A DNA stretch of 64,000 nucleotides from Gossypium raimondii (GCF_025698545.1 NC_068575.1:56553980-56617979); one strand, 5' to 3'; counted from the stretch's first letter, positions 1 to 12,467 are shown. The notes: generated by a model from the letters alone, not told the origin. Translations and numbers: made by a program.

Positions 1-324
1 ATATACACTTTCGAAATTTTTTACACTTGGATAACTTTTGCATATTTAATATTTATCCAATTACAAAAACAACAACGTTTATATGTCACATCATCGTTGT
101 ATATTCTTAAAACATTAGTCATACCAAAAAATATTCACAATTAATGGAAAATTTAAGTTGAAATCAGGACTAAAAATATATATTTCAAAAAGTAGAGAGA
201 CTATAAATAAATAAATAAATTAGAGTCAAAGAAACTAAATCTATCCAAAAATATATAATAAAAGGGAGTTTACGTGGAATTTTACGTTCAAGGGCCAAAT
301 GATAGTTTAGGGAAACGTGATGAT
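1..324. other. AT-rich spacer, no gene seen
   Basis: AT-rich sequence with no long reading frame, no splice-bounded coding segment and no recognisable RNA gene. It ends at the hAT-like MITE. Confidence 0.6.
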
Positions 325-714
325 TAGGGGTGTTCACAGTTTGGTTAAAACTAAATTATTTGATCGAACAATGGTTGAATTTAGTTTGGTCGGAAATCGG
401 TTAATGATTTTTTAAAATTTCAGTTATCGGTTAATTCGGTACGAAACTAGATAATTAACCGAAATAAATAATATATATTATTTAAAGTTGTTTCTAATGT
501 CTTATTTGTCATTTTCATCTGGTAATTAACTGAATTTCAAGATTTATGTCGTGTTTTTAAAGACAGAAATATATAGATTTCATTAACCGATTAAATTAAT
601 CGAAATATTTCGATTTAGTTAACTATTGATGATTAACGATTTTTATATTTCAAGTAATTCAATTAATAATAATTCGATTTGAATATTAATCGAACCACTG
701 TTTGAACACTTGGA
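325..714. mobile_element. hAT-like MITE (TAGGGGTGTTCA ends)
   Basis: The left end reads TAGGGGTGTTCACAG. The right end, reverse complemented, contains GTGTTCAAACAG, so the two ends form an imperfect terminal inverted repeat of about 12-20 bases. The interior is a degenerate palindrome rich in 'cggttaattcgg' and 'ttaaccgaaat' motifs, typical of short non-autonomous hAT elements in dicots. No coding sequence. The expected 8-bp target duplication is only partly visible (tgatg on both sides), so the copy is old or its right end is slightly misplaced. Confidence 0.6.
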
Positions 715-3505
715 ATGATGGTAAAGCAAGAAGAGGTTTGTGGGTCAAAACCAAGCCCATCCTTAAGCTGAAACTGAAAGAAGGCCTTTTAGACCTTCGT
801 TAGCCGCTGCCGGTAATAGGAAACTCTCTCCATCGGTGGAGAGAGATGCTTGCCTTTTTTTTCCTTTAGTTATTGTCCAATGAAAAACCGTTCTTTTAAA
901 TGAAGAATGAAAAAAAAAGAGACTTCACTTGTATTCATTAATAATATCATTTATCTATACAAATCCAAAAGCAAATATAGTTCGGTGGTTGATGCCACCA
1001 ATAAAAACACGATCACCCCTAATGTAGCAAAGCTAGCTAAATGTCGTGCGAATTGATTGTCCGATCTTAACACATGCTTAAACACCAAACATACTGATAG
1101 CATAAAGAATTTTAGTTTTAACTATCAAGTGTCCAAACTAAAGAGTCCTCTATTTATCGATGCCACCCAAATCCAATGCCGACAAGTTTTCCTTCACCTC
1201 CTTTGCTTATGGCCTTACGGCGATAACACCTTCAACAAGCTGGGGTTTTTTTCCCCTCTTCTATAAGTCCATAAGTCTGAATCAACTCACAGTCAACCTT
1301 CTTTCTTCCTAACCATATCTTTTCCCCCTTTTTGAGTTGAAAAAAAAAAAAGAACCAAATAAATTTTTTTCTTCAAAAGAAAAGCCATTTTCAACGTACA
1401 TAATAAAATATTTGAGCAGTGAGGAGGAAGGAAGACCAAATCCAAAATTAGGAAATAGTGGTCAGGGTAAGTTGGGGACAGCTTATCTTAAATAATCTTT
1501 CAAAGAGTAGGGCCCTTGTCTTCACACTTGACAGCCATGTGAACTTACATTAACAACATGCCTCTCTCTCACACAACCATTCCTCTCAACAATATGACTG
1601 TAACTCAACCACCCTCACAGCACTCTGCATTGAGATAAATTAAAAAAAGAATAATTAATTATATATTTTTTCTGATTTCGCCCTTTAAATATGACTTGTT
1701 TTGTACCATTAAAACAGTTTTTTTTTTGGACATAGGCCATAAAATCTTAAATGACGTATGAAAGAGGTGTGCCAGAGATTATCCACTCATATCCGACCAT
1801 GAGACAATATGACTTTCACCCACAGGTGACGCGATCACCACTCCCAAACGCCTCATTATTATCATCAGGAAAAATCAGAAACGCTTATAATAAAGAAATA
1901 TAAAAAAAGGAAGAAGAAGAACAAAAACGAGCAAAAAAACAAAAAGAAAGTCCACACTCTACGGCTACGGTGGCACAACCGTGATTAAGACAACAAGTCA
2001 AGGGCAAAGTCTAAGATGTTCGTTCTTTATTTGCTGAAAAAGACAAAAAGCAGACTAGCAGCGATATAATGTCGAAAAAATACCCGTAGTATTTATCAGC
2101 CAAGTTACATTTATAGTTAGATTCAAATATGTGGTAACTCTATATACTTTTGGTAAATTTAAACTATCAACATATTTAATAATATTTATGTTTCAAAATT
2201 AATTTATATTTTAAAATTTTAATTAATTATATAGATTAAATAAAGTGATAGTTACAATTTTTGTTAAATAAAATTTATATCGTGTAACCCCATTATTACC
2301 TTAATATTATATAATTTTTTAAAAAAAGCTATTTTAATTAAAATTAAAATATTTGCTTTAAAAGAATTAGTACGGATTTATTTAATAAAAAATAGCATAA
2401 CTTTGAAAAAGGTGGGCCCTCCAACGCCAACTTTCCAGCTTGAAATGGAAGACACAAATAAATATTTTAGGAAAGCTATTAACTTTACTTTTTCTCCCTT
2501 ATTTTATTTCCCATATCTTTTTCACCAAATTACTATTTTACCCCATTTTAATTCAAGTTTCAAATTCAATTTTCGCTTACCGGACTTGAAATTCTTCTTA
2601 ACCAAATTTTATATATCGGGGTTATCAATTTACTTACTAATTAATACTTATTTTAACTTTTATTAAAATATTTTATTTTCCTTATTTTGAATTTTCATTT
2701 TGTTTTCTGTGTTCTCTCGGACTAAAAGTCTCTGTTCAGACAAGAAAATAAAAGAACCGGCAGCGGTTTTCTGAACTTTTTTTTTTTTTATTATCTTGAG
2801 TAACAGTTTTTTTATATAAATATTTTAGATTTTTTTTGGAAAAGAAAATTATGTTGGTTGGACAGAAAAAAAAAGTTTCGAAGTACTTTGCTACAGGGAA
2901 ATGTGAACAGGTCTGAGAAGAATAGTGTCAGTGAAGAGTTTGTTCTGGTGCGGTGCTTAGAAGTTACAGGTCATGATCTCTACATTTAACATCGTTTAAT
3001 TTCTAAGTTTATTTATAATACTTTCTTTTGATTTTGATTTTTTCTTCTTTTTCTTTGATTGAGATGAAAATATTTTTTTTTAAAAGATTTGGTGAGTTAC
3101 AAATTATCTTCTTCTGTTTTTTTTTTTTTTAAATGCTAAGCTTTGCAGGTATGAGTGTTTTTATGCTCAACTATCAGCAATTCTCTAGGTTGATTACGTA
3201 ATTATTACTGTCACAGTAAGGTTTTTGTTGAGTATTAGTTTGTGTTAAGAAATTGTGATCATCACAACTAAACTGAAAGTTGAGTTTTTTTTAATGTACT
3301 TTTTTTCTGATTTTTTTGGGAGTGTTCTGATATCTTTTTTTTTTTTTTAAATTACAACTTCCGTTCTAAGTGAAATAAGTGATGATGGAGCAAAATATAG
3401 GAGGAGGTTGTATGTATTGTATTGTTACCTTTCTGATTTTTTGTTGAAGATTTCTGTTTTATAGGTGACCGGCTTGGAGTCTGCTAAGTATAATTTAATA
3501 TTTGC
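715..3505. other. Spacer and 5' leader region of the AHL gene
   Basis: AT-rich and polypyrimidine-rich sequence with no supported coding segment. The last ~600 bases probably hold the 5' untranslated leader of the downstream AT-hook gene. A plausible leader intron ends at the TTATAG just before 3465 ('ttttataggtgaccggcttgg'), and 'gaagttacaggtcatg' near 2961-2977 is another possible junction. Short frames at 1057-1266 and 2403-2666 have no recognisable product. Confidence 0.45.
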
Positions 3506-6399
3506 ATGGAGACAAATTCAGGTGTTACAGTGATAGGAGCAGAAGCTCCATCAGCTTATCAAATGGCACCTAGGACCGAAAATGTTAGCCAGATTGGTGT
3601 CGGCTCAACAACAGAGGATGTTTCACCAGTTAGTGTAGGGTTAACTGGTAGTATAGAAAAGAAAAAGAGAGGTAGGCCTAGGAAATATGGACCAGATGGG
3701 ACAATGGCGAGGGCATTGTCACCAATGCCTATTTCCTCATCCGTCCCGCCCAGCGGAGGTGAGTTCTCAAGTGGTGGCGGAAAGCGTGGGAGAGGACGAG
3801 GTAGTGGGTACCAGATTAAACATCAGAAGGGAATGGACTTGGAGAATTTAGGTACCAAGCTTTTCTGTGGAAAGTTATTGCTTTTGATTCAAATTTTAGC
3901 ATACTGTTGTTTTGTTTTAGTTTGAGTTCAATCATGTTATAGATTCTTCAAAACACCTGATTGGTTTGGAATTTTCTGAATGCCACTTTGAAAGATTCTA
4001 TATGTGAAGTTGATAATACTTGTTGACCTTTTTGTGGGGCCTAATCTGAGATGCCATTGTTCAGATTTGGAAGGATGTTACTGGTTTCTGTGAATGAGTG
4101 GCCTTCTTTTTTGTGGCTGTACAAGGTCTAGGAATATTCTTAGTGTCTTTGATTTTATTTTTCATCAAGGATTTTTCAAGATGCTCCCACTGATATAAAC
4201 AAAATGAAACTGGTTAAAGCAGCAAGATCGGTTGATTAGTAATACCTTTTGGTCTGAAAGTATGTTTCTTTCTCTGACCATCTGGAATCTGGTGTAAAGG
4301 GCTTCTTTGCAAAAATATGTAGTAGATCTATGTTTGTTTGACAAACAGGCTAAAGGCATATCAGCACACGATTTGTTTATTTGTTTAGTTTAACAGTGAA
4401 ATTCTGTACTTATAGATGTTGCTTAAATAATTTATAGGTGAATGGGCTGCTACTTCTGTCGGGTCAAGTTTTACGCCTCATGTTATCACGGTCAATGCCG
4501 GTGAGGTAAGTTTTGATATGGGAAACAGAGAGGAGTTTATTCATTTTATCGGGGAACATTCTTATGCTTCATTTCTATCATTGTCAAAGACTTGCGTAGG
4601 CTTTTTGGGTCCATCCTTTTCGTGGTCGCTAGTGTTCTTTTCCTTGTTCATAACTTTTTTCTAGACTTTAGACCTTCGATAGGCTAGATTCAGGGAATAG
4701 ACTGCATTTTAACTTTCCATTGTGTCGGGGAGCATTTATAGGTCTCTAAGGTGATCATTATCTACTTCTTTCCTTATATTTGATTTTGTGGTGTTTAAGG
4801 ATGTGACAATGAAGGTGATATCATTTTCTCAACAAGGACCAAGAGCTATTTGCATCCTATCTGCCAATGGAGTAATTTCAAATGTTACACTTCGTCAACC
4901 CGATTCTTCTGGGGGCACTCTTACGTACGAGGTTAGGCAATTTTGAAATTACTATCACATTCTGAAATATGAGGAGTTTCCAGTAACATATAGTCTAATT
5001 TATATGCAAAAACGGTAGTCTAATCTGTAATGTGTTTGATTATGGGGTTTGAATCAATGTTTTGTTGCATGATTCTAATGTTTGCAGTACTGTTTAATAT
5101 AAGTTTGTCAAAGGATTTCATAAGATAAAAGACATTCTTTAAAATATACTCATTAATTTTAAAGGATGTTAAGCCTATAAATGTTCGTACGCTAAGGAAG
5201 ATGTTTGCTGCTGAGGATGTACTTTATAATGCAGCCGAGTAAGTTGAAGTTCCTCCTGGAAAAACATTTTCAGGTCTAATTTGAAAATATCAGTGCATAA
5301 AACTTGGAATGCTTTGGGAGGAATTGATTATAAGACGGTTCGCATTATTCTCCGAAGGATAATGCTATTAGGTGTGTGAAAACCACGGATTATAAAGATA
5401 CAAATGTTAGGTAAGATAAATACTCGTGAAACCAAGTAGATAGTGCATATCGTTTGAAGGGACAGGAGGGGGTTGTCAAAGCAAAATTTTAACCTAAAAA
5501 AGCTGGAACTTTTTTCCATTTAGTATTGAAGATAAGGTGAAACACAGCTTTTGACCTCAAAAGTTGTGCCAACTATGATGCTGAACAAGGCCAACATGAA
5601 CGTCTTACTCTGTTTTGATTTTCGAATCCTTAATAGAAAACTTTGTCCGTCCTATTTTCTTGTAGGGTCGCTTTGAGATACTTTCCTTGTCTGGATCCTT
5701 CATGCCTACAGAAACTCAAGGAACGAGAAGTCGATCTGGTGGGATGAGTGTATCTTTGGCAAGTGCTGATGGCCGTGTTGTAGGAGGAGGAGTTGCTGGG
5801 CTTCTTATAGCTGCCAGCCCTGTACAAGTAAGCCTCTTAGTGCTAAATTTCCGGTCACCTTTTAGAATCAATAATAGGTTTAATGGGAGGGGCTTCAAGT
5901 GATGGCTAAGTACTCGTCTATTGGCTCTCAAGCTTGTAGTCTGAGTTGTATGAACACCTGAGAGAAGTGCATGAGACATCTTTCAAAATATTGTAGAGAG
6001 CTGGAATGGAATTGATTCATACTTTGCCTTTCACAATTTGAAAAGATTTAAGAGTCTAGACAAATCTTGGTCTTAAACACATTGATGATTAATGTTTTGT
6101 TGAATTATCAGGTTGTTGTCGGCAGCTTTTTACCTGGCAACCAGCATGATCAAAAACCCAAAAAGCAGAAGATCGAGTCCATACCAGCTACTGTTGCACC
6201 AAACCCGAGTATTGTCGCTGCACCAGCTTCAAATGCTGAGAAAGAGGATGGCATAGATGTTGTTTCGCCGCAACAAAATTCGAATGCCCTGAAACCAAGC
6301 CTCACCGGTGCTACCTTCCGGAGAGAAAATTGGGCGGCCACCATGCAGGAGCCAAGGAATTCAGCAACGGATATCAACATTTCGTTGCCAGCAGGTTAA
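3506..6399 (+). CDS. AT-hook motif nuclear-localized (AHL) protein
   Basis: Predicted exons are 3506-3851, 4438-4505, 4800-4931, 5666-5827 and 6112-6399. All have GT-AG borders and they join in frame to 331 residues. Residues 55-65 hold a canonical AT-hook with extension (RGRPRKYGPDG), and 93-101 (KRGRGRGSG) resemble a second, less perfect hook. Residues ~117-243 form the PPC/DUF296 domain: SFTPHVITVNAGEDV, then GRFEILSLSGSF, then VVVGSF. The tail is Ser/Pro/Asn-rich and disordered. AHL proteins bind the minor groove of AT-rich DNA and form PPC trimers that recruit chromatin regulators, acting in the nucleus on growth and development. The five-exon structure and RGRPRKY hook fit the intron-containing AHL clade rather than the intronless one. 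The paralogue number cannot be assigned by eye. Confidence 0.93.
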
Positions 6400-7645
6400 T
6401 CTTATAAAATCAGACTCGGAGGCTGACTAGACTAAAATCCCTGATGTTTTTCGTTCATCAAAGAGTACGGAGTGTTATGTGTTGTTGAATATTACTGTAG
6501 GATGATGAGGTAGGATTAATATCCAGCTAGGTTTTAATGTCTCAGGCAAAGACAATCTTTTCTTCTTTTTTTAGCCTGATTGATGAGAGTTGCCCTAGAT
6601 TTTAAAAGATCTCCCGATTATGTAGTAGTGACATTTTTATCAGTTCTATTCATATGGTTTCATTTATCATTCAACTACATTGACTCTTTATCATACCATT
6701 ATTAACCTGCTTCTTCCAATATGCCAAATTACACCCTAAACTATACTATGTAAACCTTGACCCTCCATTTTCTACTTATAATTTGCTTATGCTTGAAAAA
6801 CTATAATGTATACAATTTTTAAAATTGAGAAAATAATATGAATCATTTTAAATTAGACTTATTCAAAGGTCAGACTATCTTATTTGGAATTTGGGAGGGT
6901 TTAGATCCTAAAATGGGTTTGGATTTCAACATTCATGACCTGAGTTTGACCTAACTCGATCTATATTATTTTATTTTAATCATCGTTTAAAATGTAGGAA
7001 GCACTGATCAAAACCCCTTGTTGCCACCTTAATGACCAAGATTCATTTAATCTCCTCTCCCTCACTTTGTACCAAAAAAAAAAAAATCCTTTAAAATATG
7101 TTTTTTAAATATTTAAAATGATTAATTTCCAAAACTAAAGTAAGGAGGATGATTTTCTGGCTTACTTTGTGTATAAAAAAATAAAATAATAGAATCGGAT
7201 GTAGGGAGTTTGACATTGCAAACAAAACAAATAAGGAGCTTATGTATTCTCGTTCAACAACACATGCTTCTCAATCGTGTCTTTTGCTGTCGGAAAAACA
7301 TGAAACGTCAATATGTCCATGTACCAGGATATAATTATGTTATACATAATCGATTACTTCGCCCAACAATTTTTTATTTTACTCCAAAGTGACACTAAAT
7401 TTAACCATTTTAATAAAATTATTGTTACTAGTAATTAATATATCATGTAATTTCATTACATCAAGTCATACAGTCGATCTAATAATAATTTACCAATTAA
7501 GACACATTACCTATGAATGTCTCACTCAATAGTCATTACTCTCTTCTCCTTTTCAACTTTTTTATGATTTTTTCACCTAAAACATCATTTATTACTTTCA
7601 ACTCACCAAGTAAATTGCTACATCAAATAAATGAGACATTTAACC
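6400..7645. other. AL-rich spacer downstream of AHL
   Basis: AT-rich spacer holding the 3' untranslated region of the AHL gene (to about 6.7 kb) and then noncoding sequence. A stretch at about 6860-6965 ('gggagggtttagatcc' and 'gagtttgacctaactcgat') resembles parts of the hAT-type element starting at 7646 and may be an older fragment of that family. Frames at 7210-7392 and 7513-7758 show no known domain. Confidence 0.45.
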
Positions 7646-8249
7646 TAGACTTATCTATGAGCCGAGCCGAAGACCTGCTCGAAAAGTGGGAGGGTTTGGG
7701 TAAAAATATAGGTCCAAAAATTAGACTTAAACAAAAAAAAATAAGGTTCGTTTTCTAAACGGGTTAAGCCTCAGGTAAACTTTTTTGCTTGGCCCAGCCC
7801 AAATTTTCATAAAAAAAATATTGTTGCTGTTTTTTTATTTTTTACTGTTTTTGCATTGTTTTGCTATCATTTCGCTATTATATTGCTACTATTTTGTTAT
7901 TATTGTTTTGATATTGTATAACTCTTGTTTTATTATTAATTTGGCTACTATTTGAGATTATTTGCTTGCTAAGTTGCACTTATCTTAATGTTATTTAAGT
8001 ATTTTTAATTTTTTTTCCATTTGTTGGGAAACATTTATTTTAATTTTTAGTGTATTTGATGGATTATATTTTTTGAATTTATTTTTTATATAAAAAATTT
8101 TAATGTGGGTTGTGCCGGGCTCGACTTTTAACATTTTTATTCAAGTCGGACTTAGATAAATTTTAAGCCAATTTTTTAGGTTGGGCCAAATTCGAACCTA
8201 AAAAACGTGCCTAATTTTTTTACTTGACCTAACTCATGGACAACTCTAA
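7646..8249. mobile_element. Non-autonomous hAT-type element, 604 bp
   Basis: Flanked by a perfect 8-bp direct repeat ATTTAACC (7638-7645 and 8250-8257), the target duplication length of hAT transposons. The left end is TAGACTTATCTATGAG; the right end, reverse complemented, reads TTAGAGTTGTCCATGAG, so the termini are imperfect inverted repeats. GC-rich 'gcccggccc'-like segments sit near both ends and a poly-T, ttgctattattttg-type low-complexity core lies between. No transposase. Related copies are seen at 31516-31978 and near 62970-63415. Confidence 0.72.
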
Positions 8250-8392
8250 ATTTAACCTACAGAAAAAGAAGTTTGTTGTGGTTTTATTTTCCTCGCCATG
8301 GCGCCAATGTAGTGAGTAGACGAGCAATGTAAAAAGAAGAAACTGAATTTGAGGTAATGTTCTTATTGCTTTTTTAACAGTCAGCAAAACAG

Positions 8393-8640
8393 ATTTTTAG
8401 CGGCGTTTTTAGTGGCGTTTGGACCAAAAACGCCCCAAAAGTTATACATTAGTGGCGCTAATAGGAAAACGCACCAAAAGGTTAAGCAGTAGCGGTGTTT
8501 GTTAAAAATGCCACAAAAGGTCAAGCAGTAGCGGCGTTTATAAAAAAAACGCTGCAAAAGATCTAGCAGTAGCGGCGTTTATGAGAAAAACGCCGCAAAA
8601 AGTAAGCAATATCGGCGTTTTTGATAAAAAAACGTCACAA
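8393..8640. repeat. 5' subterminal repeat array of the CACTA element
   Basis: At least five copies of a ~55-60-base unit of the form 'agcagtagcggcgttt..aaaaacgccgcaaaag', each an imperfect inverted repeat of GCGGCGTTT and AACGCCGC. A second cluster of the same motif lies at about 9200-9490. In CACTA elements such subterminal repeats are the binding sites of the element's own regulatory protein; that role here is inferred from the family. Confidence 0.7.
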
Positions 8641-8654
8641 AAAATTATTTTATA

Positions 8655-8810
8655 TTAGGGTTTAGGGTTTAAGATTTAAGGTTTAAGGTCTAGGGTTTAG
8701 GGTTTTATGGTTTAGTGTTTAGTTTTTTTTTGAGTTTATAGTTTTAGGGTTTAATATTTATGTTTTAAGGTTTGGGGTCTAGTGGTTTAAGATTTTAGGG
8801 TTTAGTGTGA
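8655..8810. repeat. Degenerate telomere-like (TTTAGGG)n tract
   Basis: Repeated 'gggtttagggttt', 'ggtttaaggtctagggtttaggg' and 'ttttagggtttagtg' phrases occur over about 150 bases on the + strand. They resemble the plant telomere repeat but are interspersed with variants (ttaagg, tctaggg, tttatgg). It lies inside the CACTA element between two blocks of subterminal repeats, so it is an interstitial low-complexity tract, not a chromosome end. Confidence 0.6.
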
Positions 8811-9199
8811 GCATTGTTATCAACATAAGAGAACATGAGTTTGAGTGTGTTGAAATGCATTTGAAATGCATTATCCTCCTATTTATGAGTTGGGGAGGAA
8901 TTACGAGTAGTTGTAGACATAATATCAAAAAAGAATTTGAAGTTAAATTTTATCAAAATCAATTTGGATAAATTCCATCAGCTGCACAAAAAATTAAACT
9001 CATGGATACAAACTTTTCGTAAGGAAGTTTGGTTTCATTTTTTAAAATTATTTTCGTACACAATTATAAATATTATAAAAATTATTTTCGTACACAATTA
9101 TAAAATATTACAAATTAAATATATTGTTCGAAACAAAACAAACTTAATTTAAAGGAATTTAAGAAATAATTAAACTATAAATATATATTAGTATCAAAG

Positions 9200-9490
9200 G
9201 CATTAGCGGCTTTTTAATAAAAAACGCTGCAAAAAAACATTTTACTTTAAACAAAACGGCGCCATTTTTAGTGGCATTAGCGGCGTTAGGTAAAAAACGC
9301 TGCAAAAAACATTTTACTTTAAATCAAATGGCTTCGTTTTTAGTGGCATTAGCGGTGCTAGGTGAAAAACGCCGCAATAGATCGAGCATTAGTGGCGCTA
9401 GGTAAAAAACGTAGCAAAAAAAATTACTTTAAACAAAACGGCGCCGTTTTTAGTGGCATTAGCTGCGCTAGGTAAAAAACGCAGCAAACG
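9200..9490. repeat. Second GCGGCGTT repeat cluster, internal
   Basis: Four or more ~75-base units read 'ggcattagcggcg(t/c)taggtaaaaaacgctgcaaaaaacattttactttaaacaaaacggcgcc'. They differ from the outer array by the added 'acattttactttaaa(c/t)caaa(a/t)ggc' segment. The arrangement suggests a second terminal region, perhaps from local duplication or a nested related element. Confidence 0.6.
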
Positions 9491-9867
9491 GCCATTTTGT
9501 TTTAAACCAAACTATGTCGTTTTGCTCTCCTCCATTTTATCCCAACCCATATACCTGAAACACCTTATTTTTCCCCCTAAAAAATTTTCCCAAATTCCTA
9601 AATTTTCCCCAAATCAAAATCCCAACCCATTTGCTGCATCGCTGTCGACTCGACCATCTGCTGCTGCCATCGACTATCTCCTCTGCTGCGTCATCGTCGC
9701 ACTCCTTTGTCGTCGCTTTCACTGTTCTAATCTTGGAGACAAAATGGCATTTTTCTCTCTTGATTTTTGCTTTTATTATCTGCTGAAGTGAACCATCTTT
9801 TGGAATATGTGGTTGTCTTAGGTACTGGTCCTTTTGAAATTTAGTACAGTGCTTTATTTTGTTACAA

Positions 9868-9977
9868 CTGAGGTTGTGGCAGGATCAACAACATGGTTGG
9901 GTCGAGGTCTTTCTTGTGTATGTGCTCAGAGCAGAGAGAGTGATGCTCGTCCATCATTTGATTTAACTCCTTCCCAG
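9868..9977 (+). pseudogene. Captured exon of a host ELMO/CED-12 gene
   Basis: The + strand reading EVVAGSTTWLGRGLSCVCAQ, continuing SRESDARPSFDLTPSQ and followed by a GTAATG donor, matches what I recall of the second coding exon of plant ELMO/CED-12 domain proteins (family pattern AEVVAGSTAWLGRGLSCVCAQ, then RRESDARPSFDLTPAQ). No following ELMO exons were recognised downstream, and the preceding sequence does not give the usual N-terminus. It lies inside the CACTA element, between its 5' repeats and its transposase, so this is best read as a transduplicated fragment with part of its flanking introns (roughly 9.6-10.5 kb). No function is implied. Confidence 0.65.
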
Positions 9978-12467
9978 GTAATGTCTATGATAGGGTTCAC
10001 CTGTTCATATCTACGTTGTCAACTGTGATGGTCATTTGCCCATTTCATCTGTAATATGTGAAATTTTTTATTGTTTCTTTAGTCCTGTATTTCTTTTGTT
10101 TATTTCATTGATTTGATTTCTTGGTGGTGACAGCTTTGATTTGAAATTTTCTTTTGTTTGTGATAGTGATTTAAAACACACAAGTTTAAAATTGGTTAGA
10201 ATTGCATGACTATTTCTCAGCCAGGGGACCCTGGAATCGATTCTTCATTGGTTGCTTTGCTAAGGTCAAAAATGAATGTTAACAATGCTTGATAAAGGAA
10301 ACTCGAACTTTAGTCTCGACCAAATGATAGTAGTTAAATCTGTTTGGAGTTTTATTTTGCTATTAGTCTTGTATTGATGATTTTTCTTTCAAATATTGGA
10401 TCATTTTACTTACTTTAGATTTTTCATCCAGTTTTCTACCATTCAGTTTGCTTAGCTTCAATCCACATTGTCTCAGGTAAGACAGTTTCCAGTTTTTGCA
10501 TGCTTTGCCATTTCATGAAATTATAAAAAATGATATTGCTTCCAATAATAATTTAGCTACTTAAAGTTATGTTTCTCTCCATTGCAATTTATTAGTTAAA
10601 GCAAATGTTCATCACTTTCTTAGTTTAATTATTATGATTATTATTAATTTAATGAGTCCATGAATGAAATCCGAAATTGATGTTAACCGGATTTAGTGTA
10701 GTTGAATTCATCACTTTGTTAGATGATATAACATTTTGATGGGTTGAGAATTTAAAACACACATTCAGTTTGGTAAGAATGTAAGATGGTTCGAGTCAAA
10801 AGGCCATTGACAGCTACCTAATAGAGAGACAGTCCACGTTTTTTTATCCAAACTCAATTCCCTATTTGCTACTAATTTCTTAGTCAAGTTGCATGCAAAA
10901 TGCTTATTTACCTTATAAAATACTATTTGTATAATATTTGTATAAAAAATTAATATTATATTTGTATCTAAAATTAATATTGTATTATAAAATACTGTTT
11001 ATCCAATGTTTTTTTTTTTTGAACAAAACTATTTATCCAATGTTCTGTCTCTTATTGTAGGGGACATATTTTTTTGTGCTTCCATAAGTTTATTTGGTCG
11101 GAGGATTAGTTGTTCTTTTCTCCAAGGCTTTTGTGGACGGTTATATATATATATATATATATATATTCTTATGCTTCATATAATTAGCTCTTTTCTCTTT
11201 AATTATACTATTAATAATAATAATTTTTACATTACATTTCTGCATTGTTTTATTCTTTATTACATCTCAGATAATCTGTTGATGGTAATGCTCATAGAAA
11301 AAGACACTCAATTGGATTTAATTCAAAGCAGAAGAATTTAACATGTCAGATGTGTAGAAAAATTATGCATTTTATTTTCTCATTTTCTTCAAATAATAAT
11401 AAAAATTAGTCCACTTAAATCTGTTTTTACTTACTAATATATTTATTATAACTATTTAAAAAGTTAATTTTTAAAATTGTTTAATAACACAATTGGAATG
11501 AAAAGAGAATATTCATTAGTAGCCTAAATTGATCAATTTAAATAATCAATGTTGATATTTCACATGGGACTGGATATTATGATTTAAGTCCTTATTTCAT
11601 TTAAGTAACTTCACTATACCATCTTTATATTTAATCCAATTTTATTATTTGTTTTAGTTATGATTCTAAATTTTTATTTTTATTAATATAAATAATTATT
11701 ATTCAAAGATATGCAATTAGTTATTTTATTTATTTAATAATATATTTTTATTTCATGTAATATAAAACAATTAAGGTATTTTATAATATAATATTTGTTT
11801 ACTTATAAATTTTAATAGTTTCAATTATAAAACCAACAGTCTAATTAAATATTATCAAATTTTAGATCTTTTAATATTTTTTTGCTTTAACGTATTTCAA
11901 TATTTATCAATTTTAAAATAATTTACTTATGTGTAAAACTCTAATTTTTACAATCCAACCATTAAAATTATTAATATAATTTCATTTATCATGTAAGGTT
12001 AGTATGTTGGTATTATATTTTGTCTCAAATCATATGACAGTCTTGTATACTTGGTTGTATACTTAATGAAATTGCATTGCTTGGTTGTCCAACTACACAA
12101 TGACCTTGAATCTCCTATTAGGGTTGGGATAGCTTTTATATAAGGGTAGATAATGGAATTTTAAATAAAATTTATAATTTATATTATTTATTAAAAACAC
12201 AAATTTATAAATTATAAGAGTATAATTAAAGGGTTAAAATTTAAAGATGATAATCATAACTTACATAACTCACATAAATACATATCATATCATAACTTAC
12301 GTAATACATAAATATATACTTATAAATAAACAACTTACGAATTAGTTTACACCCATTAGATACTTGATATGTATAATCTATTTTAGTACAATGACATGAT
12401 TTAAATCAATTGAGAACATTTAAGTAACCATAATTTATTGTCAAATTTAGACTTCAAGAACTACGAA
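9978..12467. other. AT-rich interior of the CACTA element
   Basis: Noncoding AT-rich sequence between the captured exon and the transposase start. It includes a TA dinucleotide run at about 11141-11165. Part of the left side may be intron sequence carried along with the captured host exon. No further exon is recognisable. Confidence 0.4.

Noticed and set aside
8655-8810. Chromosome end (telomere)
   Set aside because: The repeats are degenerate, only ~150 bases long, and lie inside a transposon with genes on both sides.
9453-9791. 112-codon frame MALAALGKKRSKRPFC, as a gene
   Set aside because: It starts in the GCGGCGTT repeats of the CACTA element and shows no known domain; most likely chance.
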